Shown: in pieces, positions 41,336 to 52,335 of the stretch
Layout: each line of letters opens with the position of its first letter
Numbering within the stretch: the first letter of the stretch is position 1
Assembly: GCA_021292165.1 (NCBI GenBank)
Contig: CM037878.1
Location: 188,107,118 to 188,171,117 of the forward strand
Direction of reading: 5' to 3'
DNA: 64,000 nucleotides
Origin: Shinisaurus crocodilurus
Taxonomy: Eukaryota; Chordata; Lepidosauria; Squamata; Shinisauridae
Translations under genes and position numbers: made by a program
Notes under the pieces: generated by a model
Database searches by the model: none
Told to the model about the DNA's origin: nothing
What the model saw: only the letters and a program-made list of their open reading frames with translations

Positions 41336-41884
41336 AGCGTGAGCCACAGGCCTGTGTAAACTGAGACCTTATGAACCTTGGCCTCCAGTCCACCCCTCCT
41401 GAGCACCACCCCTTGCTTGAAGGAGGGGAGGCTTAAAGGGGCAGGACTCTGGCTTAGGGCCTAGCCTAGCACCCATCCTCCATCACAATATGTCCCTCTT
41501 GAGTGCATTGCCAGGTTGACATGGCTGTGGCGTGAAGGGAGCCAGTTCCTTGAGGGATGCAGGCAGGCTTCACGGGCATGGATTACGGAGGTCCTGTCTC
41601 AGGGGTCTCGGGCCCAAGAGCCTCTGATCTGCTGGGCTCAGGCCTGGCCATGGTGTGGGGGCTTGGTTGTCCTCAGGTGCCACTGGACTGATGGGTAGGA
41701 CTGGCTTTTCCAAGTTGGAGGTGCAAGCCAGGCTGCTGCAGATGTCAGGCACTGCAGGCAGGTCCTGACATCTGCCTGCAGTGCTGCTGGCATGGGATCT
41801 GGTGAGCCCCTCCTTGTTGGATTCGGAGCCCAGGCTGCTTCACCAGGTGGGGGTCCCGACACTGCAGATGTAGATGTTAGCACC
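41336..41884. other. unrecognised stretch
   Basis: A local duplication is visible: ggcaggtcctgacatctgcctgcagtg overlaps an inverted form (cagatgtcaggcactgcaggcaggtcctgacatctg, 41736-41775). No gene. Confidence 0.4.
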
Positions 41885-41892
41885 TTTTATGC

Positions 41893-42312
41893 CAAGGGTG
41901 GGTGACTCATGGTTCATGGGCCCTCCCCTGGCTTTTTTGCACACACACACACACACCCGCAATGTCCCATCACTACTACATCAACAAAATTCAACAGTAA
42001 CAAAAGCCTCCCTTTAAAGGCAAAAAGCTTGGTTTGTAGTTGAAATTCAGTTGTGCAGCAGCAGCAAAAGGGGGCTGTCTTAAAGCAAAAAATAAAATAA
42101 AAATCCAGCTGGTGCGCCCTCCAAGATTCAGTAGTAAACCATGGCTTTTTGCTTTAAAAGGGGGCTTTTTTTTTTCTGTCGCCACCGCCCCGGTGACAAA
42201 TTTCGGTGGCAAATTCAGCAATGCAGCAGCAGTGGGAGCAGGGGTTCCATCCCCGGTAGGGTCCAGGGGGCACTGCTGCAGCCTCCTGAGCCCTGGAGGT
42301 TGCCCACCCCTG
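41893..42312. mobile_element. CAAGGGTGGGTGACTC hAT-type element
   Basis: The left end caagggtgggtgactc and right end ggttgcccacccctg are inverted. Flanks ttttatgc (41885-41892) and ctttgtgc (42313-42320) match at six of eight, both differences being transitions. The interior has gcagcagcag and ggggcttttttttttc tracts. A related element may lie at 45816-46141. Confidence 0.72.
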
Positions 42313-42594
42313 CTTTGTGCTAATACACAACCTGTGGATGTGATGTGACCATTGAATCCACACTTAACTCTCTTGGGGAGGAAAGATTGTGCTGCAGGAA
42401 ACCGAACGGGCTGCGGAAACACATGCTGACTAGCAAACTACAGGAGGGCAGGTTTGGGAAGGTGATTGTGAATTTTCAAGGGGGGGTGGCAGACCTTAGG
42501 CAAAGGAGCTGTTCCCAACGAGATTTCAGGTGACAGATATGGAGTTGGTTTAAAAATTCAGCTCATTTCCTTCACAGAGTGTGTTCTTCAGACT

Positions 42595-42655
42595 GCACAT
42601 CATTGGCTGGATCCAGGATCTGTCCTCTGTTGACAGAAGGGCTTCACTCACAGGC
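42595..42655 (-). repeat. inverted piece of the ggcagatcctggat repeat
   Basis: ggctggatccaggatctgtcc and cagaagggcttcactcacag are the reverse complement of 55393-55442 (gtgagtggagctcttctg, gcagatcctggatcc). Confidence 0.6.
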
Positions 42656-42689
42656 GGTGCCTCTGCCCAATTTTCAGGGATCTCAACTG

Positions 42690-43010
42690 AGGGTGAAAGC
42701 TTCTTCAGCTGTTATCCCCAGCGCCACGCACAGAAGGAGGAGAGACGAGAGAAGTTTGTTGAGAATAATGCGCTTATTCTTTGTAAGACCCAATTACATG
42801 GGAAGAGCAAGCAATGCAGGTTTCTCTTACGCAGAAGAGATGGCTCTGTCTCTTACATCATTCAGAGACAGAAGAAGGAGAAGATGATAAGGATTAGGAT
42901 AAGTAACAGCATGCTGGCTTCACCTTTATAGGCAGAAACCTGTACCTATAAATAGGACAGTTACCTCACTTGTTGTCTTCCAGCAATCACAAGACCCTGT
43001 GTGAGTCACA
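42690..43010 (-). mobile_element. weak candidate LTR
   Basis: On the minus strand a tatttataggtac box is followed, about 130 bp later, by aaagaataagcg and a cttctctcgtctctcctcc region, like an LTR promoter, poly(A) signal variant and U5. Ends tgtgattgctgg and gggataaca are possible. No duplication was found, so this is weak. Confidence 0.25.
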
Positions 43011-43419
43011 GGCACATGAAACATCAGGTGATTTTCTCGTTTGCCGATGGCACGGAACCTGACACCCTCCCCACTGCACTGCACCATAGCTTCAGCAGGG
43101 TCTCAAACTCCCTTTGTACATTTTCGGGAGGATGGAGGGGCTGCCGTGGGCAGGAGAGGGCAGGGAAGTCCACTTCCGCCAACCCATTGGTCATGCCTAA
43201 ATATGGATCCAACCCCATGGCAACCTTGCTCATGCTTCCTGGGTCTTTCAGTCATGTCCTTTCCTACTTCCCTCTCCCATTCTGTCATCCCTGGTTTCTT
43301 ACCCCCAGCTATAACCAAGATGTCTCCACAATGGATTCAAATGAGTTCGAGTTTCTATGAATCTGACCTGCAGGTTCCACAGCAGACCAGCTTTTCCCGA
43401 GCCGCATGGATTCCGTAGA

Positions 43420-43700
43420 CTTGCGGACCGTTGTGTGTGTGTTTCTTACTTTCTGTAATTTTACACAAATTTAGTTGTGGAAAAATATGAAAAAACAAAA
43501 CAAAAAACCCACCACCCCAAAATGTGCATTTCCCCCCATAGACTAAAACATGGAAATGCACATTTTGGGGGGGATTTGTGAATTTGTGCTAGTGCGCATT
43601 TTCACAAACAGCAAACGCAATTGTGCAAATTCCGATTCTGTCAGTGAGCAGATGACGGAACGAAAGGTGTTTGACAATCTGCAAAATGCAGACAGAACAG
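43420..43700. repeat. gtgcatttt-type AT-rich repeat
   Basis: gcggaccgttgtgtgtg, aatgtgcatttcccccc, an inverted pair acatggaaatgcacattttgg, gtgcgcattttcacaaac and gtgcaaattccgattctg. The central pair at 43507-43570 can fold. Confidence 0.5.
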
Positions 43701-44462
43701 ATTTAACAAAGGGAGCAGCCACCAAGAAGGCTTTCTTTCATGTTGCCACCAAACGTGCCTCTGAAGCTGGCGGTCTTGAAGGAAAGGCCTCTCCTGAAGA
43801 TCTTAAGACCTTGGCAGGCTCGTATGGGAGAAGGTGGTCTTTCAGGCAGCCTGGTTCGGGCTTTATAGGTAATAACCATAACCAGGTTATAATTGCGGTG
43901 GCAGCATGCTAAGTAGTGCTGGGCATTAATTTTCCATAACCCCCCTCCCCAGGAGTGATGCTAGGTCACAGGCATTGTGGGAAATTAAAAAGGTGGCAAA
44001 ATCCAGCTGCCTGATGCTGCTTGGAGGGTCAGGCCATAAAGAAATGTTAATGTGGGGGCCAGCCATCTTCAGTGGGCCCTGGCAACTGCCCAACTATGCC
44101 AGACACTGGCGCTGGCCCTGATGCCCCTTTTCTCAAAGCTGACACCAGTAATGCAAATCAGCAGCCCAAATTCAGCTAAATGCTATCTTTCAGACTACAA
44201 CCTGACTCAGGCCCTTGAAAAATGGCTTATAAGGATTAAGAAAAGAAACATCCCCCCTCCCCCAAACATTGCTGCTGAAGACAAAAGTTATTGCATATTC
44301 ATAGCCATTGTGTGTCGTGATGCTAACTACTGAATCTATTAGTATGACACATCAAGCGATGTGATTAAAAAAAAAAAAAGTGCTGGAGCGGCACCTTATT
44401 TTAAGATCCTTTATTAACAATTGCCGTAACTACTAGGAGCGTTGCACTTTGGGAGAATGTCT

Positions 44463-44497
<35 letters not shown>

Positions 44498-44868
44498 CTG
44501 GAATAAGTAATTTGTTCTTTGTCTTCTTCAAAAGCAGCAAGAAAAGAACACTTACTTATAGGGGATGCTTGCTTGCCTTACATTCCTTTGCTGTGGATTG
44601 CAATGATATATGAAAAGGTTGGGAGAGCTGCTATATATTACCAGACGTTCATAACAAAATGCTGTTAAGGACCTTTTAAAAAATAATTTCCAGACGGCCC
44701 TTGTCCTAGACTTGTTTCTGCCATTCCTTTGTAAGCAACCAATCAGGGCCAGCCCTACGATTAGGCAGACACTCAGGCAGTGGCTGTTGTGAGTTGGGGC
44801 AGCAGCTTCCCCCTGGCAATCCTCCGTGAGCCCTCCAGCCATTCCTGTCTTCCTGAGCCAGCACCTCA
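43701..44868. other. unrecognised stretch
   Basis: Contains a (CA)n run at 44465-44494. At 44737 cagggccagccctac looks like a hAT-type left end but no partner was found. No gene. Confidence 0.35.
44465..44494. repeat. (CA)n microsatellite
   Basis: Pure CA run. Confidence 0.95.
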
Positions 44869-45284
44869 CAGTGGTGTAGTGGCACCAGAGCTCACAGGGA
44901 CGCAGCGCTGGCACTTTTTTTATTAGCAGGGATGCTGCCGTCATCTGTCACCCCCCACACCAGCATTCCCTGTTCCTCTGAGCTTAGCTGCAATTCTCAA
45001 AGTAGCTGGGGCGGACGGGAATGAAGCTTCCCAAGAACAGTATCTCATTCTCCGTTATAATGCAAAGTATTTTGGGGTGGCTTGGTCTTCAATGGGCAGT
45101 TAAGATCCATTAATTTTACAAAAGACCTGCTCCCAGTGGAGATGAAAACTGCTAGAACTGGTTTGTCCATATGGATCAGCACAAAGCTGCATACATTTTT
45201 GGACTCTCCTTGGGGACATGGTTATGGGGACGACACGTCATGAGGAGCACCGGCACTTTAAAATTATTTAGCACTACACCACTA
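44869..45284. mobile_element. CAGTGGTGTAGTG hAT-type element
   Basis: The left end cagtggtgtagtgg and right end gcactacaccacta are inverted. Subterminal gctggcactttttt and ccggcactttaaa are also paired loosely. The flanks are too diverged for a convincing duplication. Confidence 0.55.
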
Positions 45285-45815
45285 GTGCCTTGGTGATGGT
45301 GATGCTCTCTTATCGCTGTCCTAGACCTGCTGGTTGTCTCACCTAACCTTCTCCCAAGTTGTCAGAGACATTCCCCTATTGAAGGACCCCTGACCAGGTG
45401 AGCAGGCAGAGAGGCAGGCAGCCCAGGCCACACTCTCCAGCAGGCACTGCAATGTGTGCGCGTGCATGGCTCTTACGTAACACGCTCTGCCACCACCACT
45501 GCTACATTGCAGCATGTGTTTGAGTGGGCAGCAAGCAGAAGCGAAGTGGAGCAGCAGCAAGGTGTTGGGGAGGACAGAGGCATGTGTGTCACGCGGCCTG
45601 CCCTGAGCTCCCTGAAGCTAACCTGCTGCCCTCAGATGTGGCACTGGTAGAGCTGGAGGATGCTGCCCATTGCCAGTGCTGAAACAAGACTCAACTGCTA
45701 GTCTGGTTGGCTTCTGAACCTGGAATGGGTGGTGTGGGGGCACCATCTTGTTTTTTGCTTCTGGCAGCGAGATGCCTTGGACTGGCCCTCTGGCCATGAT
45801 GCTAATAACGTAGAA
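45285..45815. other. unrecognised stretch
   Basis: No gene or family was recognised. Confidence 0.35.
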
Positions 45816-46141
45816 CATGGATGGGCAACTTCTGGAGGCCAATTTAGCCCCCCCCCCATGGGACCCACTTGAGGTCACACCATTACCCATGCCGTGACAC
45901 TGCTGGAACTTGGTGGCACAGCAGCAGGAGCATAAAATCAGCGGCGTGATAGTGGAGGCATATAAAAGGCCCTATTTAGCATTGTTTTAAATAGGCCCTT
46001 TTTGATGGTGCTGCACCATCCAAATTTGGCAGCAAATCGGCAATTATTATTTTTTGCCACTGCCTCCACACTGCAAATTTGGTGACAGTGGGGGTCAGCG
46101 TGACCATATGCAGCCTGAGGACCATGTGTTGCCCATCCTTC
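45816..46141. mobile_element. CATGGATGGGCAAC hAT-type element
   Basis: The left end catggatgggcaacttctgg and right end gtgttgcccatccttc are inverted. The interior (ggcagcaaatcggcaattatt, tttggtgacagtgg) recalls 41893-42312. Flanks acgtagaa and ctttagaa match at five of eight. Confidence 0.55.
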
Positions 46142-46480
46142 CTTTAGAAGAACAGAAAAACACACAAGTTGGGTTGGTTACCTAGTTTAAACTCTTAATG
46201 CGTGTTGCTGGACAGGACCATACTTCACTTCTTCTCCAAATTAGGCCTTCCCAAACCCTTCACCCTGTTCGCAGGTGGTGAAATTGGTGTCAGGGGAGGG
46301 GAGAATTCCTCAACAGGAAAAAAAAAATTCTCAGAAAATAATCTTCTGAGAAATTTTGGCTCAGTTAATACTGAATGAAGATTGTTAGGTCATACCGACA
46401 GAAGAAAGCAGTGGGCTAACAGAGGAGGGCTAGAAGGAGTCGAGGCCAAGCCCATTTCTTCCTTCATCTATTGGACTGGA
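46142..46480. other. unrecognised stretch
   Basis: ttctcagaaaataatcttctgagaaattttggctcag (46329-46366) recurs as attctcagaagtttttttctgagaaatttcagccc (46731-46766), two related short foldbacks. No gene. Confidence 0.4.
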
Positions 46481-46483
46481 TCC

Positions 46484-46610
46484 AGACTTAGTCATACTTA
46501 GAGCTGACCCATTGAAATCAATGGGACTTGTTAGTCATCACTAGCTCAAGTCCCATTGATTTCAATGGGCCTGCTCTAAGTAGTGTGACTAAGTCATACT
46601 ACTTAGTTGC
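46484..46610. mobile_element. palindromic repeat around cccattgaaatcaatggg
   Basis: gacttagtcatacttagagctgacccattgaaatcaatgggacttg and its complement caagtcccattgatttcaatgggcctgctctaag...gtgtgactaagtc surround a gttagtcatcactagct centre. A compact foldback. Confidence 0.75.
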
Positions 46611-47189
46611 ACTAGAATTCTCCACTGTGTTTGCAGGCAAAGACATTTGGGTGACATTTCACTTATAATTGGGGTGGGTGGGCTGGGGCAGGGATGAAAT
46701 TCTACAGCGGTTTGGAGCTTGAAAGGTAAAATTCTCAGAAGTTTTTTTCTGAGAAATTTCAGCCCAGCTCTACTAGTGTTATAATGAATTTATTACTCGC
46801 CTCCCATGCCTGTCCTTTCTAGAGGTGCCCCTAAACAGGCAGTTCATCTGATATTTGCGCATGGACGGGGCTCAGCCCACATCACATCTGGTGACTTCTC
46901 AATGTTTTGCTCAGTTTCTTGGAAAGCAAAAAGGTTTGCGCCTTGATTAGGTCCTTTAAATTGTGTTTATTAAGCAGAGAACCATGCACAATTGATTCTA
47001 CTGGATTAGAAGACAAGGGTATCCCCAGAGTTAATGCAAGCAATGAGAATTCCAAAGGGAAACAAAAAAACTAAGCACAGAACCATTGCTTTGATTTTTG
47101 CAGGATCGCCAATCAAGTTGAAATCATTATTTATTCTTAAATGCCAAGTCTTCAGTTTGTTACTCTGAAATTTGCAAGGTCATCTAGAC
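46611..47189. other. unrecognised stretch
   Basis: No gene or family was recognised. Confidence 0.35.
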
Positions 47190-47285
47190 CAGCCTTTCCC
47201 AACTTCGTTCCTTGGGCCATGCTGGCTGGGGATGATGAGAGCTGTAGTCAAACCTATCTGGAGTGCACTAAGTTGGGGAAGGCTG
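47190..47285. mobile_element. CAGCCTTTCCCAAC-type foldback MITE, internally deleted
   Basis: Ends cagcctttcccaactt and aagttggggaaggctg are inverted. Flanks atctagac and atcttgcc match at six of eight. Part of the left arm is missing. Confidence 0.78.
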
Positions 47286-47694
47286 ATCTTGCCATTCAGG
47301 ATGAACACTTGCCTTGAGACTGGGTGGAATAGATATTGGCCACCATCTCAAATCTAGTAGGGCTTGATTCAAAGACCATTTGTATGTAGTTGCAATCATA
47401 GGGATGTATGAGAAATTCATTTCAGTTCATTTTTGTACAGGATTTATGCAGTTTGCACCTTCTGGGCCAAACACGGACTCGGATGCGATCTGCGGTCGAA
47501 GTCTGTACATTTCTGTGTTTGCAATGTGATTTGCGGACCAAAAGAAATGTGTTCAGCAAGCGGCATGCATCCATTTGAAAAAAGCACATGAAAAAGTGCG
47601 TACTTTTGAAAAATGCACACAAATATGCTTTAATCAATGGAAGGAGAATGCATGCATTTCAAAGATGTGCACAACTGATGATTTGGAAAAATAC

Positions 47695-48441
47695 TGTGAC
47701 GGACTGCAACCGGTCCTTTATCTCAAGTGCCAAACTGCCAGCCTTGGCTCTGCTGTCTTAACACTGATTCTCTCAGGGCTTTGCCCTTGGTCTGTACACT
47801 GGATTGAGCACTGAACCACAGAGTAACCACACACACCGTGTGGGGTAGAACCAGGAAAGTTTATTTAAGGTAAACTGATTACAATAAAAGGTGGGAAATG
47901 AGGGAAGGGGAAAAAGGTGGGGAGGCATTTTGGTATACACAAGTAGAGCTACAAAACAACAAAACAAGTTATTTTACTATATAAACTACCCAGGCACTTA
48001 CTCTTTGCCTGGGGGGTTGGTCTTCTTAGGGCCTGCCTCAGCAAAAGCCCTACGCTGCGCTCCTTCGCGTCCAGACAACAACCACCAAACCCAGAAGCCA
48101 CGGCTGGCAGTATAGATTTCCCCTGCCCCTCCTTTCAGTAGCCCGGCTGTCTTTGGCCAATCAGGATGAACTTCATCTGGGCTAGGCAGGGGAAGGGTGG
48201 CTCCTAGGTGTCAGAGGGGTGAACTCCTGATCATGACTAGAGTGCTTAGGGAACATTTGCATGTGAATACATGGGAGACTCTGAGGCAGCACAGGGTCAT
48301 CAAAGGAAACTATGTACATTTGCAGGAGATTCTGAGGCCCAGAGCCATCAGAGGAACTATGTACATTTGCATGAGGTTCCCAGCCTCTGCTGGGGTTACA
48401 CTTGTTTACATGTGTGTGGTGGAGAGTCTGCTTTTCATCAC
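47695..48441 (-). mobile_element. candidate solo LTR, 747 bp
   Basis: The insert interrupts an older AT-rich repeat and is flanked by aaatac on both sides (47689-47694 and 48442-48447). On the minus strand it ends ccgtcaca. AATAAA at 47860-47865 lies about 165 bp from that end, and an upstream tttatatag box lies at about 47970. These fit U3-R-U5 of an LTR read on the minus strand. Two near repeats, catttgcaggagattctgagg and catttgcatgagg with aactatgtac before them, lie in the U3-like part. No internal genes remain. Confidence 0.5.
47860..47865 (-). promoter_or_regulatory. polyadenylation signal of the candidate LTR
   Basis: AATAAA on the minus strand, followed by ctttcctggttctacc. Confidence 0.4.
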
Positions 48442-48584
48442 AAATACACATGGAAATACCCATGGATTTTCATGCAAAAAAACAAAGTTCGCAATCGGAT
48501 ATGGACTTGAGTCAGAACAAGCTTCAAGATGGAATTTGGAGAACTTCAGCAAGCTAGACTTTCCTGATTCGCACATCCCTACCT

Positions 48585-48643
48585 GGGAGTAAGTCCCACT
48601 TAACTCAATTGGGCTTACTTCTGAGTAGACATTAGGATTGGAC
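48585..48643. repeat. agtaagtcc / aggattgg repeat fragment
   Basis: ctgggagtaagtcccact, caattgggcttacttctgagtagac and attaggattgg are half of the CAATCCTAT palindrome. Confidence 0.6.
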
Positions 48644-49122
48644 AGTAAATAAATTGAACCTTCGCCAATATAGCATCTTCAAAACAACTTATCAAGGCAA
48701 GCACGTAGGAGAACCAGGGGGAGGGGGGGCAGGGAAGAGATGTGTCACTATTCCTTGAAATCGTTAAGATACTTGATCACAGGCATTATCATAGCAAAGA
48801 TGAACATCCCTCCTGCCCAGCCATCTGGACTGGGAGTAGGAAGCAGTAAATCAGAAAAGTGAAAATTCTAGTAAAATGTTCCGTCATCAATTTTCAGAGA
48901 GTGCTAATAACAACCGTAAATTCAGATGCCAAAAATTAAATCTTGCTTGCAGTCTGTGCCACTCTTTCTCCTGCAAGCATTCTCTTGGGTTCTGCTGAAG
49001 GGTGCTCTTGAACCTAAGCTTGAAAACTTTGAAACTTCACACCACTGAGAAAAGTAGAGAAACGCCTGTGTATCAGTTTATGCCTCGTTTGTGAAGTAGC
49101 AGAACGTTCACTGTTACTTACC
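48644..49122. other. unrecognised stretch
   Basis: No gene or family was recognised. Confidence 0.35.
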
Positions 49123-49130
49123 CTACAGAC

Positions 49131-49268
49131 CAGCCTTCCCAAGCCTGGTGCCCTCCAAATGTGTTGGACTACAACACCCATCAGCTCCACCCAGCATGGC
49201 CATGCTGGCTGGAGATGATGGGTGTTGTAGCCCAACACATCTGGAGGACATCAGGTTGGGCAAGGCTG
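49131..49268. mobile_element. CAGCCTTCCCAAGCC-type foldback MITE
   Basis: cagccttcccaagcctggtg, tgttggactacaacacccatc and complements ending atcaggttgggcaaggctg. Arms are well matched. Confidence 0.85.
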
Positions 49269-49317
49269 TATACACCATAATGCTTCAGAGGCTCCAATGA
49301 GAAAAGGAGGCACCACG

Positions 49318-49398
49318 ATCCTAGTCTACTCAGAACAAAGTCCCACTACGTTCAGTGGGGCTTACTCGTTAGTGAGTGTGTTTACGATTGCAGGCTTC
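49318..49398. repeat. CAATCCTAT-type palindromic repeat fragment
   Basis: tagtctactcagaacaaagtccc, ttcagtggggcttactcg and tttacgattgcagg. Confidence 0.6.
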
Positions 49399-49464
49399 GA
49401 CTGGGATTATGTTGATGCAGACATTAGATTAGGGTTGCAAGGTGATCTTAATCGTATTTATTCA

Positions 49465-49718
49465 TACAGTAATACCTTGGATTGCAAGCATAATTCGTTC
49501 CGGAACCGTGTTTGTAATCCAAAACACTCTTATATCAAAGCGAGTCTCTGGCGGGCATGAGCGGGGCCGATTTCGGCCCGCTCGAGGCGAGCGGTTACAT
49601 CCCTACAGTTGTATTGCAAGACGTTGCTAGTTTATCAAGTCAAAATTTATTTTAAAAATTTGCTTGTCTTGCAAAACGCTCTCAGACCAAGTTACTTGCA
49701 ATCCAAGGTATTACTGTA
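49465..49718. mobile_element. mariner-like MITE, copy 2
   Basis: Ends tacagtaataccttggattgcaa and ttgcaatccaaggtattactgta are perfect inverted repeats over 23 bp with TA at both borders. Internal words match 8192-8447. Between them it has a different middle (ctctggcgggcatgagcggggcc). Confidence 0.9.
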
Positions 49719-49774
49719 CGTATGCTCCATTAACTTCGATAGTGCTTAGTTTTTCAGTGTGCATAGAAGTGCAG

Positions 49775-49870
49775 CCACACAATCCAATTCTATGCATATT
49801 AACTTGGAAGTAAGTCCCACAGTTTTCAGCATGCTTTACCTGCATGCATAAGGATTAATCAGTGTGCTTA
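49775..49870. repeat. CAATCCTAT-type palindromic repeat, diverged
   Basis: cacaatccaattctatgcatattaac, ggaagtaagtcccac and atgcataaggatt. Confidence 0.45.
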
Positions 49871-51900
49871 ATCTATCTGGCCGTTAGTTGCAGATTGTTG
49901 GCTGACAACAGTTTTCACTCGCTAGATACCTTATAACTGTGTGATAGAAAAAATTGAGTAGGCTGTTTTGAGAGATTAAAAAAAGAACTTCAGTGTCAAG
50001 CCACAGAAGGGTGTAGGCAAGAGCCAAGGGCAAAGCAAACACTTATCTAGACGTTCCAGGCGAAAAGTCCAAAAAGTGCAACTTATGACTGTGAGAAACT
50101 GGGTGTCAGCCAAAAGCAGGGCCCCCCAGTTCAGTACTTTTCCACTTACTTTGTAAAACTCCTCAGGACATCTGTGCATGTCCACGAAAATTGCATAAAA
50201 GGCATAGCCAAACAAAAGTGCTTTGGACACCAGCTTTGCAGTTTACGCTCCTGCTGTCCCTATTTCGCGAAATAAAGCTGTTTCCAAGATCCAGATACCG
50301 CATTCTCACCTGTTGTGTTCTGATTGGGCTAAGACACACCAGCTTCTCTGTCTGAACCGCATTTGTGCAACAACTGCTTGCCCAATTTGCCTTAGGAAGC
50401 AATCCACCTCCTCCCTTCAAGCAGGTCAGATTGGCTAAGGGTTCCTGCTTTGTTTTTTATTTATACTTTAGGCTCTCAGAGTCAGAGATAGTCTACGGAG
50501 GCAGTCTGGGCTGGGCTGGGGAGGCAATTTGCTAGGCCAAACTGTCAGCCACTGTTGCATAGCAAGAGAGAGGGGAGGGGCTGTCTCACGGTTGCTTGGT
50601 GGATGGCCATCCAATGCCGTCTGTAGCCTGCACCCACACCACAGAAACCAGCCATTTAGCAAGTGTGCACTTGCATGGGGCTGGCTGTGGCGCCTCACCC
50701 CTCCTGCCACCTCCCAAAATGGAAAAGTAACATTAGGACAGGGCCTTCTGTTGCTGCCCATCGGCGGACAGCAGTTTTACCTAGCAAACCACCTCCTCAG
50801 CTGGTGCTGTCTGCACTGCAGGTGCTCTGGCACGGTTCACCTTGTTTGGTCCTCCTCTTTGCTAGCACAGCTCCGTGGTCTGACTATCGAGGAATTGGAA
50901 GGCACTCAAATTGTCACTATTTGGTCCATTCCGATCCCATGATTCTAAGAGCCCATTTCAGGAAGGGCACATGGTCTTTATATGTATACTTCCTTTCCCA
51001 ACCCAGGAAGTACACATATGGAGACTGCTTCTTTGAAAGCACACACATGGTGAAATATCCCCTCATGTGAAAAGTGTATAGGTCAGGAAGAATCTAGGCC
51101 AGTATCATGAGGCCCTTCTTGAGAATAAGGATTTATTACCCAATGAGTCTGCTCTAAACTCTACACCAGCTCTTCTCAGCCATGTGCTTGTTTGGTAGGT
51201 AGCCTCAAGCTGGCTGGCAGAACTGACATCAAGGGTAGGCATGATCAGGCACCCGCTGGGGGCCTACCCAGAGGGGCCCACTGACAACAGTGAGTCCCCT
51301 GGACTTGATCCTCCTCTTCACCATGCTTGTTCACTTGCCTCTCATTCTGGCCCAGATAATGGTGGTGGTGAGAAGGAGCAGCAGATGCCACTGCCTACTT
51401 GCTCTCTGTCTGTCAAGCAACCAAGTGGTAGCAATGGTGAGAAAGAGGATGAGGAGCAATAGGAGCTGGTGACAATGGTGGTGAGAAGGTAGACTCCTTG
51501 AGCGAGGAGGTGGGCTCCGTCTTGCTCAAGGGCCCACAAAAACCTGGAGCCAGCACTGCTGTCTGGTTATCTACAAAACCCCTGAGGTTAGTGGGCAGTC
51601 TATAAAAGAAGAACTGACCTCAAAGGGTTGTTGTGAGAATGAATTTGTCCTCAAACACTTGGTGCTGGACTGTAAAGAAGTTAAAAAAGATTAAACCCTG
51701 CCAGCAAGATTACAATCTAAGGAACTAAAATGCTATTGAAATTATTAATAGAAACAAGCATAATAACATTGATTTTTCTAAAGGGGGGGGGGAAGGTTTT
51801 ATCCCAAAAGATGGCAAAGGTGATTTTATTTGCTTTCTACAGTTGTACATAATTTCTACCTAATGTTTCATGACTGAAGAACTTGTTGTTTAATGAAGTA
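49871..51900. other. unrecognised 2-kb stretch
   Basis: Several open frames of 70-137 codons on both strands (for example 50529-50942 and 50663-51070) overlap one another, lack known domains, and I do not call them. No repeat termini were recognised. Confidence 0.35.
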
Positions 51901-52335
51901 AGGGAAAATATTAACAAGTCCTGATAGCTAACGAAGTGCTATTTTTACAGCTTGCAATAAGGGATAATACTTAATAGACTCAATAAAAGCAGTGGAGACT
52001 TGAAAAGTAGCTGAAGTTATATTAGGTTAGGATAGACAAGCAATGGGATAATTACAGCCCAATGGCTACCAGAATAATAATAAAAAAGTTCATCATGGAG
52101 GCAAGTTTGAGATCATGACAGGCAGCAACATAGGACGAATGAGCAAGTCCCCGATAAGAGTCAGCACTATTTAGCTGGGGAATAGAGATTAATTTGCTTT
52201 CTTCCTTAAGTGGAAGCTATTAAAAATGCTTACTGAATAGGTAAAGCGCTAGATACAGGACACTGGCAAGGAAACTATATTTATCACAGTGATAAATGAG
52301 GCCTTTGTCTGACTAACTTAAATACACAGATAGAT
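51900..52335. other. candidate conserved non-coding block
   Basis: Single-copy, AT-rich, with motif-dense text such as ttcatcatggaggcaag, gaatagagattaatttgc, aagtggaagctattaaaaatgc and tatttatcacagtgataaatg (a short palindrome at 52280-52298). Conservation was not tested. Confidence 0.25.

Larger units (their letters stand above)
47399..48583. repeat. gtgcatttt-type AT-rich repeat, split by an LTR-like insertion
   Basis: Left part 47399-47694 (agggatgtatgagaaattc, gtgcgtacttttgaaaaatgcac) and right part 48442-48583 (ggattttcatgcaaaaaaac, ending gattcgcacatcccta) bracket the insertion at 47695-48441. The outer ends agggatgt and acatccct are inverted. Confidence 0.65.

Noticed and set aside
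44737..44760. hAT-like terminus cagggccagccctac
   Set aside because: No partner end or duplication could be located.
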